A stretch of 64,000 bases of DNA from Mycobacterium sp. E2733 (lineage in GTDB: Bacteria; Actinomycetota; Actinomycetes; Mycobacteriales; Mycobacteriaceae). Of the stretch, positions 1-13,500 are shown piece after piece; within the stretch, counting starts at the first letter, position 1; each line of letters begins with the position of its first letter. Under the pieces are notes generated by a model. The model was not told where the DNA came from, made no database searches, and saw only the letters and a program-made list of their open reading frames with translations. Location of the stretch: positions 1 through 64,000 of the forward strand of contig NZ_LZJZ01000140.1 in assembly GCF_001667585.1 (NCBI RefSeq), given 5' to 3'. The position numbers and the translations under genes were made by a program.

Positions 1-3000
1 GTCGTGCGGGTTCATCACGTGGTAGGTGCGGAATCCGTCGACCGCCTGAGCGCCCAGCGTGGCGATCGCCTCGGCGATGAAGCCGACCGGCAGCCCGTCG
101 AAGTGGGCGCGTTGCCGCTTGCCGTCGGCGCCGAGCCGGAAGAACGAGGAGGGCGCTACCCCGGTGGCCAGGATGCTCAGCACCATGCGGGTGACGGTGT
201 CCGGCAGGTTGAGCTGCCCCGCGTAGGTGGTGTCGGCCAGAATCATGCCGGAGCGGAAGACCGAGACCGGCAGGCCGCACAGGTCGTGCGCCTCGCGCAG
301 CAACACCTCACCGGCCCACTTGCTGTTGCCGTAGCCGTTGGCCAGGCTTCCATCGATGGTGCGGCTGGGGCTGATGACCCGGATGTCGGCGTCCTCGGTG
401 AACAGCGACCGCTCGATCTGGCGGCCGACGTCCGAAGTCGACACGTAGCTGTAGGGCTTGATCTTGGTGGTGAGCGCGATCCGGATCAGCTCGGCGGTGC
501 CCATGACGTTGGGCCCGAACAGCTCGCGGTAGGACAGGACCGCGTTGACCAGCGCGGCGGCATCGACGATGAGATCGACGGAGTCGGCCAGCCGCTGCCA
601 GGTCTGCCGGTCCAGGCCGAGGTTGGCTTCGCCCTTGTCTCCGGCGACGACCTCGAGATGGTCGGCGGCAAGTTCCTCGAAGTGGCGCAACAACTTTGGG
701 TCGCCGCTGTCGAAGGTCTGGTGCAGACGGCGGCGCGCGTCCTCGCCGGACCCGCCGCGCACCAGGCAGATCAGGGTGCCGTCGACGAGTTTCATCCGCT
801 CGAGCCATTGCAGGACCAGGTAGCGGCCGAGGAAGCCGGTGGCCCCGGTCAGCAGGACCGTCCGCGCCTCGGTGCCGGCCCGCGGCAGGCTCGGGGCCGC
901 CGACAGCGTCGGGGCGTCGATGAACTTGTCCAGCGTGAGGTCGCCCGCGTGCAGCTCGGCGGTGTCGCGGCCGTGCACGGCCGCAAAGCACAGATCGCTG
1001 GCCGGGCTCACGGCCGGAGCCGTTTCCAGCAGCCTGCCATCCCTGCCCAACAGCTGGCTCAGGCTGCTGACGGACGGCGCGTCGAAGATCGTGCGGACCG
1101 CGAGGTTGGTATCCAGGGTCTTGTTGATCGCGGCGACCAGGCGCATCGCCGACAGCGAATCGCCGCCCAGGTCGAAGAACGACTCGTCGACTCCGACCTG
1201 CTCGATCCCGAGGATCTGGGCGTAGACGCCGGCCAGGACCTCTTCGACGACGTCGGCGGGGGCGCGGTACAGGCCGGCCCGGTATTCGGGCGCCGGCAGG
1301 GCGCGCCTGTCGAGCTTGCCGTTGACCGTCAGGGGCAGCGCCTGAAGAACCATCACCGCGGCAGGGACCATATAGGCAGGCAGCCGGTCGGCAAGCTGCG
1401 CGCGGATCGCGGCCGGGTCCACCGCCCCGGGGACGGACTCGGTGACGTAGCCCACCAATCGTTTGTCGCCCGGGCGGTCCTCGCGGGCGATCACCGCCGC
1501 CTGCTCCACGCCGTCCAGCGCGGCCAGCGCCGCCTGAATCTCGCCGAGTTCGATGCGGTAGCCGCGGATCTTGACCTGTTCATCGGCGCGCCCGAGATAC
1601 TGCAGCTGCCCGTCGGCGCCCCACCGCACCAGATCGCCGGTGCGATACATGCGTGTTCCGGCCTCCCCGAACGGGCAGGCCACAAACCGCGACGCCGTCA
1701 GCCCGGGCCGGCGCAGATACCCGCACCCGACGCCGCGGCCGGCCACATACAACTCGCCGACCACGCCGACCGGCACCGCCCGCAACCAGCCGTCCAGCAC
1801 GAACAACGCCGCCCCCGGCACCGGTGCACCGATCGGCACCACCGCCGACCCCGCCGCCAGCGGGGCGCTGATGGCGGCGTAAACCGTGGTCTCGGTCGGG
1901 CCGTAGCCGTTGATCATCACCCGCCCGGGCGCCCACCGATCCACCACCTCGGCCGGGCAGGCCTCGGCGGCGACCATCAGCGCGGCCGGTCCCAGTCCCT
2001 CGGGCGACAGCGCCGCCGCCGCCGACGGGGTTTGACTCAAGACGCTGACCTTTTCGGCCACGAGCAAGGCGTGGAAGTCGTCCGGTGCGGCCGTTACCGA
2101 CTCGGGCACCACGAGCAGACGGCCGCCGTGCAGCAACGCGCCCCAGATCTCCCACACCGAGTAGTCGAAGGCGTAGGAGTGGCACTGGGTCCACACCTGT
2201 TCCGGCGCCGGCCGCAGGCCGACGTCGAGTGCGTCGAACAGACGGGTGACGTTGTGGTGGGTGACGGCGACGCCCTTGGGCGAGCCCGTGGTGCCCGACG
2301 TGTAGATGATGTGGGCGACGTCATCGGGGCTCGGCGGCGGCACGCCGGTGTCCGGGCGGGCATCAATGGCGGTGTCGTCGGTGGCGATGGTCGGCACGTC
2401 GTACCCGCGGAGCCGGTCGGCCAGCCCGCTGGTGGTGACCGCGGCGATCGGCGCGGCGTCGGCCATCATGAACTCGATCCGGGCCGGCGGGTGCGCCGGG
2501 TCGATCGGCAGGTAGGCCGCCCCGGCCTTCAGCGTCGCCAGGATCGCGATGATCGCGTCGGCGCACCGGTTGAACAGCAGCGCCACACTCTGGCCGGGGC
2601 CCGCACCGTGCTCGATCAGCAAGTGCGCCAAACGATTTGACGCCTGATCGACCTCGCGGTAAGTCATCGAGCGGCCGTCGAAGGTGACCGCCACCGCCTC
2701 GGGCGTGCGCGCCGCCTGGGCGGCGAACAACCCCGGGATCGACGCGGGCCTCGCGGGCCGGGTCAGTACCGCGCGGTTGCCGATCTCGTCGAGGAGCGCG
2801 TGTTCGTCGGCATCGAGCACATCCATCGACGACAACCGCGCCGTCGGATCTGCGGTCATCGCCGCCAGCACCCGATGCAACCGCGCGCTGAGCGCTTCGA
2901 TGCCGGCCGGGTCGAAGACGTCGGTGTCGAATTCGACGCGAAGGCCCAATTCGTCGCCCGGCATGGCTTGCAGTGTCAGCGGGTAGTGGGTGGATTCGCG

Positions 3001-6000
3001 GGTGGCGATGTCGGTGATGGCCAGCTCGCGGACGTCCAACGACGCGGCCGTGTCGATGGGGTAGTTCTCGTAGACGAACAGGGTGTCGAAGAGTTGGTCG
3101 TGGCCGGTCGCGCGGTGGACCTCGGTAAGCGCCAGGTGTTGGTGCTCGAGCGTGTGGTTGTGGTCGCTTCGGAGTTGATCGAGCAGGTCGGCGGTGCTGG
3201 TGGCCGCGGTGACGGTCGCGCGCACCGGGACCGTGTTGATCAACAGGCCGACCATCGTTTCCGCGCCGGGCACGTCGGTCGGCCGGCCCGATACCGCGGT
3301 GCCGAAGGTGACGTCATGCTGGCCGGTCAGCCCCGTCAGCAGCTGCGCCCACGCGGCCTGCAGCACGGTGTTGACGGTGGTGTGACACGAGCGCGCCAGC
3401 TCGGTCAGCGCCCGGGTGGTCTCCCCGGGCACCCGAGACGAGACCACACCGCGCCGCCCGAGCCCGGACCGACCGGGTGGGGCCACCAGGGTGGGGGTGT
3501 CGAAGCCGGCCAGCACATCGCGCCAGGCCGCGCGGGCGGCCTCGAGGTCTCGGTCGGCCAGCCAGCCGACGAACCGGCGATACGGCGTGGCCGCGGGGAG
3601 TCGCTGCCCGTAATAGCCGGCGAAGATCTCCCCCAGCAGGATCGGCAGCGACCAGCCGTCGAGCACGATGTGGTGATTGGTCAGCACGACCCGGTACCGG
3701 CCTTCGGCGGTGCGGATCAAAGCCACCCGAAAAGCCGGTGGCTCGGCGAGGTAGCAGACCGCGGCGCGTTCGGCGGCGCACACCTGCTGGACCTGTTCCT
3801 CGACGTCCAGTTCGAAGTACTGCCACGCCGCCGTGGGGTCGGCCGGGATGATTTGGACCGGCCGGTCGAATTCCTCGCAGAACCGGGCGGCCAGGTTGGG
3901 ATGGCGGTTGACGACCGCCTGGACGGCGTCGTGCAGGCGATGCGGGTCCAGCGGGCCGGTGACCGTGATGTCCAGCTGCATCGCGTACAGGTCGTCGTTG
4001 CCGCCGGTGGCGCCGGCGTGAAAGTGCAGCCCCTGCTGCAGGGGGGTCAGCGGCAAGATGTCGGCGATCCGGTACTGCCGCTGCAGGGCGTCGATCTGAG
4101 GTTGGCTGAGCCGCGCCGGGACGATATCGGAGGGCGTCAGTCCGCCGCCGCCGCGTTGGACGTGCGCGCAGATCCCGGCCAGGGCGTCGAACCACAGCCG
4201 GCTGAGTCGGCTGACCTGGCCGCGGTCCAGCACCGAAGGGGCCCACGTCCAGGTGGCTTGCAGGTGCGGGCCGGAGTCGCTTCCGGTCTCGTTTTCCAAG
4301 GCGACGGCGTTGAGCTCCACGGTGTGCCCCAGAGGCATCGGCACGGTGGTTGCTCCGGCGACCGACAGGCCGTCCTGGCTGACGCGCCACAGCTGGTCGG
4401 GGACGTTCGCGGCGCCCGCGCCCATCCGGCCCAGATAGTTGAAGCCGATCGCCGGATCCGAGCCGGGCAGGTCGATGTCGGCGTTGAGGTAACGCAGCAG
4501 CCCGTAGGTCAGGCCGTCGGGCAGGGCGCGGAGCTGTTCTTTGCCGTCTTTGATCACCGGACCCAGGGCCGCGTCGCCGTCCACGACCTGGCTCCAGCGC
4601 AGCCCACCGACGGCCAGCGAAACCGGGTACTTGGTGGTGAACCAGCCCACCGTGCGCGACAGGTCGACGTCGTGAAACAGGTCGTCGTGGCGCCCGTGGC
4701 CTTCGACGTCGATGCCGATGGGCGCGCCGGCGTCAGCGCCGAAGTATTCGGCCCACGCCATCCCGAACGCGATCAGCAGGATGTCGGTGATGCCGGTGTG
4801 AAACGCCGCGGGCACCTCACCCAGCAGCAGCCGGGTCGTCTCGGCATCCAGTGCAGCCGTCAGATGCCCGGCGCTGGCGTAGGTATCCAGCTCGGGTTGT
4901 ACCGGCGGCAACGCGGCCGGAACCGCCAACGCCTTGCGCCAGCCGCCGGCCTGGTCGACGACCGCGGGGGCGTGCGCGTGCTCGTCGAGCAGCGCGGCCC
5001 AGCGGGCGAACGAGGTCCCGGTCGCGGGCAGCGCGATCGGTTGTCCGCCGTGATGCTGGGCCCAAGCGATGTTCAAGTCCTCCAACAGGATTCGCCAGGA
5101 CACCGCGTCGACGGCCAGGTGGTGGATGATCAGTGCCAACTGGCCGGTGGCGGTCGCCCACAGTGCGCTGACCATCGCCCCGCCGGCCGGGTCCAGCCGT
5201 GACCGGGCGTCTGACAGCGCCTCTTCGGAGAGCGCGTCGACGGTCCGCAGGCAGGCAGCGGCGGCGACCGAACCCGGCCCGGACACCTCGAGTGACCGGT
5301 CGCCGGCATCTTCGGCGCCTACACGCAGCCGCAGCATGGCGTGCCGGTCCAGCAGCGCCTGAAGAACGATCGCCACGTCGGCCTCGGTGACCCCGGCGGG
5401 CGCCTGGATAACCATCGTCTGGTTGAACTGATCGATCGGGCCGTCCACGGTGAAAAGCCAGCGCATGATCGGGGTGGCCGGGATCCGTCCGACGCCCTCG
5501 TCGACCGGGACGGCTTCGCCGCCGGCCACCATGACCACCCGGGCCAGCCGGGCCACGGTCTGCTCGACGAAGACGTCGCGCGGCCGACAGGTCAGCCCGG
5601 CCGCCCGCGCCTGGGCCACCACCTGCATCGACAAGATGCTGTCCCCGCCCAGGTCGAAGAACGACTCCTCGACGCCCACCCGCTCCAGCCCGAGCACCTG
5701 GGCGTAGATGCCGGCCAGGACCTCCTCGACCGCGTTGGTCGGCGCGCGGTAACGATCGACGTCCCCGTACTCCGGTGCCGGCAGGGCGCGGGTATCGAGT
5801 TTGTTGTTGACCGTCAACGCCCACGCGTCGACGCCCACCACCGCGGCCGGAACCATATAGGCCGGCAGCCGCTGGGCCAGCCGGGCGCGCGCCTCGGCGG
5901 GGCTCGCTGTTCCGGTGATGTAGCCGACCAGGCGCTTGTCGCCGGGACGGTCCTCGCGGGCGAGCACCACCGCCTGCTCCACACCGTCCAGCCCCGCCAG

Positions 6001-9000
6001 CGCGGTTTGGATCTCACCGAGTTCGATGCGGTACCCGCGGATCTTGACCTGATCGTCGGCGCGTCCGAGGTAGCGCAGCTCTCCGTCGGGGCCCCACCGC
6101 ACGAGGTCGCCGGTGCGGTACATCCGCGTGCCGGGGGCGCCGAAGGGACAGGGGACGAATCGTGACGCGGTCAACCCGGCCCGTCGCACATACCCGACCC
6201 CCACGCCGCGACCGGCGACGTACAACTCCCCGACCACCCCCGGCGGCACGGGGCGCAGCCATTCGTCGAGGACGAACAATGCCGCGGTCGCCACCGGGCC
6301 GCCGATCGGTGCCGCGCCCGAGCCCGCCGCGAGCGGCGGGCTCATCGACGCGTACACCGTCGCCTCCGTCGGGCCGTAGGCGTTGATCACCACCCGTCCG
6401 GTTGCCCACCGATCCACCACCTCGGCGGGGACCGCCTCGCCGCCCAGCAGCAACGCCACCGAATCCAATCCCTGCGGCGAGAGTGCGGACACCGCGGACG
6501 GGGTCTGGGTGAGCACGTTGACCTCTTCGCCGACCAGTAAGGCGTGGAAGTCCTCCGGCGAGGCGGTGACCTCCTCGGGCACGACTACCAGCCGCCCCCC
6601 GCCGAGCAGCGCAGCCCAGATCTCCCACACCGAGAAGTCGAAGGCATAGGAGTGGCACTGGGTCCAGACCTGGGCATCCGGCAGGTCTGGGTGCCCCGAC
6701 TGCGCCAGGTGGGTCAGGTTGCGATGGCTGACGGCAACGCCTTTGGGGACGCCGGTGGTCCCGGAGGTGTAGATGAGGTAGGCGATGTCGTCCGGGTCGG
6801 GCGCCGGCAATGCGGTGCCGGGTTGGCTGTCCACCGCGGGATCGTCGGCGTCGATGACCGATACGTCGTACCCGTCGAGTCGCGACCGCAGGCCCGCGGT
6901 GGTGATGGCGGCGATCGGCGCGGCGTCGGTGATCATGAAGTCGATCCGGGCGTCGGGCAGCGCGGGATCGATCGCCAGATAGGCCGCCCCGGACTTGAGT
7001 ACGGCCAGCATCGCGGCCACCGCCTGCGCCGATCGCTCCAGCAACAGCGCCACACATGAGCCGGGCCCCACCCCGTCGGCGGCCAGCAGGCGCCCCAGCC
7101 GATTGGCGGCCTCGTCGAGTTCTCGATAGGTCAGTGAGCGGCCGCCGCAGCGGATCGCGACGGCCTGCGGCGAGCGGGCCACGTGGCCGGCGAACAACTC
7201 CGGAACCGACACGGGCGCCGGGGCGGGCCCCGTCAACACCGCCCGGTTGCCGATCTCATCCAACCGGGCATGCTCGGCGGCATCCAGCACGTCGAGCGAC
7301 GACAACCGCAGGTCCGGGTCGGCGGTCATCGCGTACAGCACGCGTTCGAAGCGTTCGATGAGCGCGGCGACGGTTGACGTGTCGAACAGGTCGCTGCGGA
7401 ATTCGACCGCGCCACCGATGCCGGCGGGCTCCCCGGCCTCGGTGAAGCGCTCGGCCAGGGAGAACGACAGGTCCATGCGGGCGGTGTGGGTGTCCACCAG
7501 CACCTGGGTGGCCCGCACCTCGCCCAGCGTCAATCCCGCTGCGGGGTCGACGTTTTCGTGCCCGGACAGGTTCTGCCAGGACAGCATCACCTGGACCAGC
7601 GGGTGATGGGCCAAGGATCGGGTCGGGTTGAGCCGCTCGACCAGCACTTCGAAGGGCACGTCTTGGTGGTCGTAGGCGGCGAGGCTGCGCCGGCGCACCT
7701 GGCCGAGCAGTTGGGCGAAGCTGGGATCTCCGGCCAGATCGACCCGCAACACCAGGGTGTTGACGAAAAATCCGACCAACTCGTCGAGCGCGGGATCGGC
7801 ACGCCCGGCGATCGGGAACCCCACCGCCACATCCGAACTGGCGCTGAGCCGTGCCAGCAGCACTGCCAAGGCCGTCTGAACCACCATGAAGGTGGTCGCG
7901 TTGTGCTCACCGGCGAGCTCGCGCACCCGTTGCTGGAGCTCCGCCGGCCAGTCCACGTCGGCTTTGGAGCCGTGCTGATCGGCCACCGGCGGATAAGGCC
8001 GGTCCGTTGGCAAGTGCAGGCATTCGGGCATCCCGGCCAGCGCATCCTGCCAGTAGGCCAGCTGGCCGGCGATGGGGCTGTCGCCGTCGTCGAGATCGCC
8101 GAATTGTTCGCGTTGCCACAACGTGTAATCGACGTACTGCACCGGTAATTCAACCCAGCCCGGCGCCCGACCCGCGCTCCGGCTGGCATACGCCATGCCC
8201 AGATCGCGCATCAGCGGGGTGATCGACCAACCGTCGGCGGCGATATGGTGCACCACGCCCACCAATACGTGTTCATCGTCGGCGACGCGAAAAAGCTTTG
8301 CCCGCAGCGGGATCTGTGTTGCCAGGTCAAAGGTGTGGGCCGCCGTCTCCTCGATCGCCTCATTCAGCCGAGTTGGCGACCAGTCGGCGGCATCGACGAT
8401 TTCCCAGCCCAAGTCGATACGCTCGGCGGACACCACCCGCTGCTGGGGTATGCCGTCGGGTGCGGCAATCAGCGTGCGCAGGCTCTCGTGGCGTGCGGTC
8501 ACGTCGACCAGCGCAGCACCCAGCGCGTCGACATCGAGGCGCCCGCACAACCGCAATGCCACCGCCATGTTGTAAACCGGTGAGGGGCCCAGCAATTGGT
8601 CGAGGAACCACAACCGATTCTGGGCGAACGACAACGGCACCACCGTCGGGCGATCGACGGGAACCAGCGGCTTGCGCCGCCCTTCCGCGCTGCCGATGCG
8701 GGGCGCCAACTGGGCAATCGTGGGGAAGTCGAACAAGGCGTGCACGTCAAGGTCGGCGTCGAGCGCGGTGCTGACCGCGGCGACCAGGCGCATCGCGGAC
8801 ACCGAATTCCCGCCCAGGTCGAAAAACGAGTCGTCGGTGCCGACCCGGTCGAGCCCGAGGATCTGTGCGTAGATGCCGGCCAAGATCTCTTCGACGGCAT
8901 TGGCCGGGGCGCGATAGTGTTCGGCGTCTTGGTATTCCGGCGCCGGCAGGGCGCGGGTGTCGAGTTTCCCGTTGATCGTCAAGGGCAGCGCGAGCAACGT

Positions 9001-10494
9001 CACGATCGCCGCGGGCACCATGTAGCCCGGCAGCCGCTCGGCCAGCGCGGCGCGCGCGGTGGCGGGGTCGGCGGTGCCGGTGATGTAGCCGACCAGCCGT
9101 TTGTCGCCGGGGCGGTCCTCGCGCGCGATCACCGCGGCGTGTGCGACGCCGTCCAGTGCGGTCAGGGCGGCCTGGATTTCGCCGAGTTCGATGCGGTAGC
9201 CGCGGATCTTGACCTGTTGGTCGGCGCGACCCAGATACTGCAGTTGCCCGTCGGGGGCCCACCGCACCAGATCCCCGGTCCGATACATCCGCGCCCCCGC
9301 TCCGCCAAAGGGGCAGGGAACGAACCGTGACGCGGTCAGCCCGGGCCGGCGCACATACCCGATCCCGACGCCCTGGCCGGCCACGTAGAGCTCGCCGACG
9401 GCTCTGGGCGGCACCGGGTGCAGCAACTCGTCGAGAACGAACAAGGCGGTCCCGGGCACTGGGGTCCCGATCGGCACCACGGCCGAATCGGGGCTCAGCG
9501 GGGCGCTGATGGTGGCGTACACGGTGGTTTCGGTTGGGCCGTAACCGTTGATCATCACGCGCCCGGGCGCCCAGCGGCCGACCAGGTCGGCCGGGCAGGC
9601 CTCGCCCGCGGCCATCAGCGCCACCGCTTCCAATCCCTCGGGGCAGAGGGCGGCTGCCGCTGAGGGGGTCTGGCTCAAGACAGTGACGTGTTCGGCGACG
9701 AGCAGGGCGTGGAAGTCGGACGGTGCGGCGGCCACCGCCTCGGGCACCACGACCAGCCGCCCGCCGAACAGCAGGGCGCCCCAGATTTCCCAGACCGAGA
9801 AGTCGAACGCGTAGGAATGGCACTGGCTCCACACTTGCGCCGGAGTCAGTTCCAGCCCGACGTCGAGTGAGTCGAACAGCCGGGTGACGTTGTGATGAGT
9901 GACTGCAACGCCTTTCGGTACACCGGTGGTGCCCGACGTGTAGATGATGTGGGCGATGTCGTCGGGCGCCGGGGCAGGCAGCGGGGTCACCGGTTGGGTG
10001 TCGATGCGTGGGTCGTCGATGTCGACGACGGTCAAATCGCACCCGTGCAGCCGCCCTGCCTGCGCGGCGGTGGTGACCGCAACAATCGGCGCGGCGTCGG
10101 CGATCATGAATTCGACGCGGGCGGCGGGCACCGCCGGGTCGATCGGCAGATACGCCGCCCCGGTTTTGAGCACCGCCAGGATCGCCGCAATCGCCTGGTC
10201 GGACCGGGAGAACAGCACTGCCACGCACGCACCCGGGCCGACGCCCAATCCAACTAACAAGTGCGCCAGCCGGTTCGACGCATCGTCGAGTTCTCCGTAC
10301 GTCATCGAGCGACCCTCGAAGGTGACCGCCAGGGCCTCGGGCGCTTGCTGCACCCGGGCGGAGAACAGGGCCGGAATCGACACGGGATCCGACGGCTTGG
10401 CCAAGATCGCGCGGTTGCTCCAGGCATCCAGGTGTGCGTGCTCAGACTCGTTGAGGAGGTCGATGGACAACAGCCGCCGGGTTGGATTGGTCAC
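1..10494 (-). CDS. NRPS subunit 2: A-T / C-A-T-E / C-A-T-reductase (partial)
   Basis: Second half of the lipopeptide assembly line; 3,498 residues are in the window and the C-terminus lies beyond base 1. Domain order with rough residues: A5 1-510; T5 (Ser564, GGNS); C6 590-1040 (HHIAADG near 747); A6 1090-1600; T6 (Ser1619); E6 1675-2110 ([10 protein letters not shown] near 1790); C7 2120-2580 (HHIVLDG near 2272); A7 2585-3085; T7 (Ser3113); terminal thioester reductase from about 3190, with TGATGFLG and a Tyr3388-x3-Lys3392 pair. It therefore adds residues 5, 6 (epimerised) and 7 and releases the chain by NAD(P)H reduction. The reductase closely resembles that of mycobacterial carboxylic acid reductases. 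The GTG start overlaps the upstream stop as GTGA, so translation is coupled. It has no N-terminal C domain, because C5 ends the upstream protein. No MbtH, acyl-AMP ligase or exporter gene is visible; these could lie to the left. Confidence 0.95.
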   Translation of the reverse strand, partial: MTNPTRRLLSIDLLNESEHAHLDAWSNRAILAKPSDPVSIPALFSARVQQAPEALAVTFEGRSMTYGELDDASNRLAHLLVGLGVGPGACVAVLFSRSDQAIAAILAVLKTGAAYLPIDPAVPAARVEFMIADAAPIVAVTTAAQAGRLHGCDLTVVDIDDPRIDTQPVTPLPAPAPDDIAHIIYTSGTTGVPKGVAVTHHNVTRLFDSLDVGLELTPAQVWSQCHSYAFDFSVWEIWGALLFGGRLVVVPEAVAAAPSDFHALLVAEHVTVLSQTPSAAAALCPEGLEAVALMAAGEACPADLVGRWAPGRVMINGYGPTETTVYATISAPLSPDSAVVPIGTPVPGTALFVLDELLHPVPPRAVGELYVAGQGVGIGYVRRPGLTASRFVPCPFGGAGARMYRTGDLVRWAPDGQLQYLGRADQQVKIRGYRIELGEIQAALTALDGVAHAAVIAREDRPGDKRLVGYITGTADPATARAALAERLPGYMVPAAIVTLLALPLTINGKLDTRALPAPEYQDAEHYRAPANAVEEILAGIYAQILGLDRVGTDDSFFDLGGNSVSAMRLVAAVSTALDADLDVHALFDFPTIAQLAPRIGSAEGRRKPLVPVDRPTVVPLSFAQNRLWFLDQLLGPSPVYNMAVALRLCGRLDVDALGAALVDVTARHESLRTLIAAPDGIPQQRVVSAERIDLGWEIVDAADWSPTRLNEAIEETAAHTFDLATQIPLRAKLFRVADDEHVLVGVVHHIAADGWSITPLMRDLGMAYASRSAGRAPGWVELPVQYVDYTLWQREQFGDLDDGDSPIAGQLAYWQDALAGMPECLHLPTDRPYPPVADQHGSKADVDWPAELQQRVRELAGEHNATTFMVVQTALAVLLARLSASSDVAVGFPIAGRADPALDELVGFFVNTLVLRVDLAGDPSFAQLLGQVRRRSLAAYDHQDVPFEVLVERLNPTRSLAHHPLVQVMLSWQNLSGHENVDPAAGLTLGEVRATQVLVDTHTARMDLSFSLAERFTEAGEPAGIGGAVEFRSDLFDTSTVAALIERFERVLYAMTADPDLRLSSLDVLDAAEHARLDEIGNRAVLTGPAPAPVSVPELFAGHVARSPQAVAIRCGGRSLTYRELDEAANRLGRLLAADGVGPGSCVALLLERSAQAVAAMLAVLKSGAAYLAIDPALPDARIDFMITDAAPIAAITTAGLRSRLDGYDVSVIDADDPAVDSQPGTALPAPDPDDIAYLIYTSGTTGVPKGVAVSHRNLTHLAQSGHPDLPDAQVWTQCHSYAFDFSVWEIWAALLGGGRLVVVPEEVTASPEDFHALLVGEEVNVLTQTPSAVSALSPQGLDSVALLLGGEAVPAEVVDRWATGRVVINAYGPTEATVYASMSPPLAAGSGAAPIGGPVATAALFVLDEWLRPVPPGVVGELYVAGRGVGVGYVRRAGLTASRFVPCPFGAPGTRMYRTGDLVRWGPDGELRYLGRADDQVKIRGYRIELGEIQTALAGLDGVEQAVVLAREDRPGDKRLVGYITGTASPAEARARLAQRLPAYMVPAAVVGVDAWALTVNNKLDTRALPAPEYGDVDRYRAPTNAVEEVLAGIYAQVLGLERVGVEESFFDLGGDSILSMQVVAQARAAGLTCRPRDVFVEQTVARLARVVMVAGGEAVPVDEGVGRIPATPIMRWLFTVDGPIDQFNQTMVIQAPAGVTEADVAIVLQALLDRHAMLRLRVGAEDAGDRSLEVSGPGSVAAAACLRTVDALSEEALSDARSRLDPAGGAMVSALWATATGQLALIIHHLAVDAVSWRILLEDLNIAWAQHHGGQPIALPATGTSFARWAALLDEHAHAPAVVDQAGGWRKALAVPAALPPVQPELDTYASAGHLTAALDAETTRLLLGEVPAAFHTGITDILLIAFGMAWAEYFGADAGAPIGIDVEGHGRHDDLFHDVDLSRTVGWFTTKYPVSLAVGGLRWSQVVDGDAALGPVIKDGKEQLRALPDGLTYGLLRYLNADIDLPGSDPAIGFNYLGRMGAGAANVPDQLWRVSQDGLSVAGATTVPMPLGHTVELNAVALENETGSDSGPHLQATWTWAPSVLDRGQVSRLSRLWFDALAGICAHVQRGGGGLTPSDIVPARLSQPQIDALQRQYRIADILPLTPLQQGLHFHAGATGGNDDLYAMQLDITVTGPLDPHRLHDAVQAVVNRHPNLAARFCEEFDRPVQIIPADPTAAWQYFELDVEEQVQQVCAAERAAVCYLAEPPAFRVALIRTAEGRYRVVLTNHHIVLDGWSLPILLGEIFAGYYGQRLPAATPYRRFVGWLADRDLEAARAAWRDVLAGFDTPTLVAPPGRSGLGRRGVVSSRVPGETTRALTELARSCHTTVNTVLQAAWAQLLTGLTGQHDVTFGTAVSGRPTDVPGAETMVGLLINTVPVRATVTAATSTADLLDQLRSDHNHTLEHQHLALTEVHRATGHDQLFDTLFVYENYPIDTAASLDVRELAITDIATRESTHYPLTLQAMPGDELGLRVEFDTDVFDPAGIEALSARLHRVLAAMTADPTARLSSMDVLDADEHALLDEIGNRAVLTRPARPASIPGLFAAQAARTPEAVAVTFDGRSMTYREVDQASNRLAHLLIEHGAGPGQSVALLFNRCADAIIAILATLKAGAAYLPIDPAHPPARIEFMMADAAPIAAVTTSGLADRLRGYDVPTIATDDTAIDARPDTGVPPPSPDDVAHIIYTSGTTGSPKGVAVTHHNVTRLFDALDVGLRPAPEQVWTQCHSYAFDYSVWEIWGALLHGGRLLVVPESVTAAPDDFHALLVAEKVSVLSQTPSAAAALSPEGLGPAALMVAAEACPAEVVDRWAPGRVMINGYGPTETTVYAAISAPLAAGSAVVPIGAPVPGAALFVLDGWLRAVPVGVVGELYVAGRGVGCGYLRRPGLTASRFVACPFGEAGTRMYRTGDLVRWGADGQLQYLGRADEQVKIRGYRIELGEIQAALAALDGVEQAAVIAREDRPGDKRLVGYVTESVPGAVDPAAIRAQLADRLPAYMVPAAVMVLQALPLTVNGKLDRRALPAPEYRAGLYRAPADVVEEVLAGVYAQILGIEQVGVDESFFDLGGDSLSAMRLVAAINKTLDTNLAVRTIFDAPSVSSLSQLLGRDGRLLETAPAVSPASDLCFAAVHGRDTAELHAGDLTLDKFIDAPTLSAAPSLPRAGTEARTVLLTGATGFLGRYLVLQWLERMKLVDGTLICLVRGGSGEDARRRLHQTFDSGDPKLLRHFEELAADHLEVVAGDKGEANLGLDRQTWQRLADSVDLIVDAAALVNAVLSYRELFGPNVMGTAELIRIALTTKIKPYSYVSTSDVGRQIERSLFTEDADIRVISPSRTIDGSLANGYGNSKWAGEVLLREAHDLCGLPVSVFRSGMILADTTYAGQLNLPDTVTRMVLSILATGVAPSSFFRLGADGKRQRAHFDGLPVGFIAEAIATLGAQAVDGFRTYHVMNPHD

Positions 10495-10508
10495 GCCTGG
10501 TCCCCCAG
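10486..10508 (-). other. Putative 23-nt insertion that splits the NRPS between C5 and A5
   Basis: Other C-to-A linkers in these proteins read AMTADPxxxLSSID. Here the upstream protein reads AMTTD and then LGDQA-stop, while the downstream protein starts VTN and then PTRRLLSID. Removing 23 nt between the Asp and Pro codons restores the consensus linker in frame. The block carries both the TGA stop and the GTG start. The heptamers GACCGAT and GACCAAT lie 23 nt apart at its ends, as in an imperfect short duplication. This is my own alignment of linkers within the window. Confidence 0.6.
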
Positions 10509-13500
10509 ATCGGTCGTCATGGCCACCAACGCCCGCTGGAAGCGCTCGATCAATGATTCGATGCCGGCCGCATCGAACACATGGCTGTCGTATTCGACGC
10601 GAAGGATCAATTCGCGTTCGGATCGGGCCTGCATCGTCAGCGGGTAATGGGTGGATTCGGTGCCGGTGAAGTCGGTAATGGCCAATCCGTTGTCGTTGAA
10701 CAGCGCTGTGGTGTCGATCGGGTAGTTCTCGAACACGAACAGCGTGTCGAACAACTGGTCGTGCCCGGTGATGCGGTGAATCTCGTTGAGCGCCAGATGT
10801 TGATGGTCGAGGGTGCGGTTATGGGCACTTTGGAGCTGGTCGAGCAGGTCGGCGATGGTGGTCGCCGGGGTGATGGTGGCCCGCACCGGGACCGTGTTGA
10901 TCATCAACCCCACAATGGATTCCGCATCGGTCACCTCGGTGGGCCGTCCCGAGACCGCGGCGCCGAAGACGACGTCACGCCGGCCGGTCATCGACATCAA
11001 CACCTGCGCCCAGGCGCCCTGAAGCACCGTGTTCACGGTGGTGTGGCAGGACCGGGCCAGCTCGTTCACGGCCCGGGTGGTGTCCTCGGGCACCCGAGCC
11101 GAGGCGACGCCTCGGGGTCCCAGTTTCGACTGGCCCGGCGGTCCGACCAGGGTGGGGATGTCGAAGCCTGCCAGCACGTCACGCCAGGCCGCACGGGCGG
11201 CGGCCAGGTCCCGCTCGGCGAGCCAGGTGACGAACCGGCGATACGACCCGGCCGCCGGCAGTCGCTGGCCGTGATAACAGGCGAAGATCTCTTGCAGCAG
11301 GATCGGCAATGACCAGCCGTCGAGCACGATGTGGTGATTGGTCAGGATGACCCGGTACCGTTCGGGCGCGGTGCGGATCAGAGCGACCCGAAAAGCCGGC
11401 GAGCCCTTCAGGTCGCAGACCGCGGCGCGCTCGGCGGCGGATATTTGTCGGACCTGCTCATCGACATCGCCCTCGAATTCGAGGAACTGCCAAGCGGTTT
11501 GGGGCTCGGCGGGGATGACTTGTACCGGTTGGTCGAATTGACTGCAGAATCGGGCGGCCAGGTGGGGGTGGCGGGCGATGACGGCGTTTACCGCGTCATG
11601 CAGGCGATCGGGGTGGAGCGGGCCGGCGACGGCGATGTCGAGTTGCATTGCGTACAGGTCGTTGTCGCTGTTCTGCCGGGCGGAGTGGAACAGCAGGCCC
11701 TGCTGGAGAGGGGTGAGCGGAAGGATGTCGGCGATCCCGTAATGCTGCTGGAGTTCGTCGATCTGCTTCTGGGTGAGCTGGGCGGGGAAGATGTCGGAGG
11801 GGGTCAGGCCGCCGCCACCCCGTTGGACATGGGCACAGATGCCGGCCAGCGCGTCGAACCACAGCTGGCTGAGCCGGGTGACCTGGCTGTGTTCGAGCAC
11901 CGAAGGAGCCCAGGTCCAGTCGGCGTGCAGGTGCGAGCCTGTGGCGGTGTCGACTGCGCTGGCGTTCAGTTCGAGTGCGTGTGCCAGCGGCATGGGCACC
12001 GCCGCGGCGGAGGTGGAGACCGCGACACCGTCTCGGCTGATCCGCCACAGCTCGCCGGGGGACTCGCCCGCGCCCAGCCGCCCGAAGTAGTTGAACCCGA
12101 TCGTCGGGTCGGGCCCGGGGAGCGCAACGTCTGGGTTGAGATAACGCAGCAGACCGTAGGTTAGGGCGCCGGGTAGGGCGCGAAGTTGTTCCTTGGCGCG
12201 CTTGACGATTGGCCCGACTACTGCGTCACCGGCCACCAGCTGCGCCCAGCGCAGCCCGTCGACTGCCAGCGACACCGGGTACTTGGTGGTGAACCAGCCC
12301 ACGGTGCGGGACAGGTCGACATCCGGGGCGAGGTCCTCATAGCGGCCGTGTCCCTCGACGTCGATCCCGACGTTTGCGGCACGCTCCGGGCCCGAGAACT
12401 CGGCCCACGCCAACCCGAAGGCGATCAACAGGATGTCTTGGATGCCGGCGTGAAAGGCCGCGGGTACCTCGCCGAGCAGCAGGCGGGTGGTCTCGCCGTC
12501 CAGCGAAACCGTCAGATGCCCGGCGCTCGCGTACGTGTCGATCCCGGGTTCTGGTGGCGCCAGGGCGGCCGGCGTCGTCGCCACTCGCTGCCAGGTGTCG
12601 GCCTGGTCGACCACGGCGGGCCGGCGGGCGTGTTCGGCGAGCAGCGATGCCCACCGCTGGAACGAGGTTCCGCCTGCGGGCAGGGCGATCGGCTGGCCGC
12701 CGGCGTGTTGAGCCCACGCGATGTTGATGTCCTCCAAGAGGATTCGCCAGGACACCGCGTCGACGGCCAGGTGGTGGATGATCAGCGCCAGCTGGCCCGC
12801 GTCGGCCGCCCACAGCGCGCTGAGCATCGCCCCGCCGGCGGGGCTCAGTCGCGACCGGGCGTCCGCCACCGCATCCTCGGTCAGCGCGTCGACGTCGTAC
12901 AGGCAGCCGTCGGCGTCTACCGCACCGGCCTCGCGCGCGGTCAGTGTCCATTCGCCGGCGTCGCCATCGGCGACGTGTAGCCGCAGCATGGCGTGGTGGT
13001 CCAGCAGGGCCTGCAGGACCACCACCACGTCGGCCCGGGTGACCCCGGGCGGCGCCTGTATCACCATGGTTTGGTTGAACTGATCGACGGGGCCGTCGAT
13101 GTCGTGCAGCCAGTGCATGATCGGGGTGGCCGGGACGGGTCCGACGCCCCCATCCCCGGCGGCCTCCCGGCCCTCGGTGACCTGGGCGACGCGGGCCAGC
13201 CGGGCAACGGTCTGTTCGACGAAGATGTCGCGCGGGCGGCACACGAGTCCGGCGGCGCGGGCGCGGGCGACCACTTGCATCGACGAAATGCTGTCGCCGC
13301 CGAGGTCGAAGAAGGAGTCGTCGATCCCCACCCGTTCGAGTCCCAGGACTTGGGCGTAGATGCCCGCGAGGATTTCCTCGACGGCGTCGGTCGGGGGGCG
13401 GTAGTGGTCGACATTCGCGTAGTCGGGTGCCGGAAGGGCGCGGGTGTCGAGCTTCTTGTTCGCCGTCAGGGGCAGCGCGTCCAGTGCGAGAACGGCAGCG

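Noticed and set aside
4-5202. Long plus-strand frames opposite the NRPS (for example 4-2640 and 2800-5202)
   Set aside because: They mirror NRPS codons on the minus strand; translations are Gly/Arg/His-rich without motifs, a common effect in high-GC DNA.
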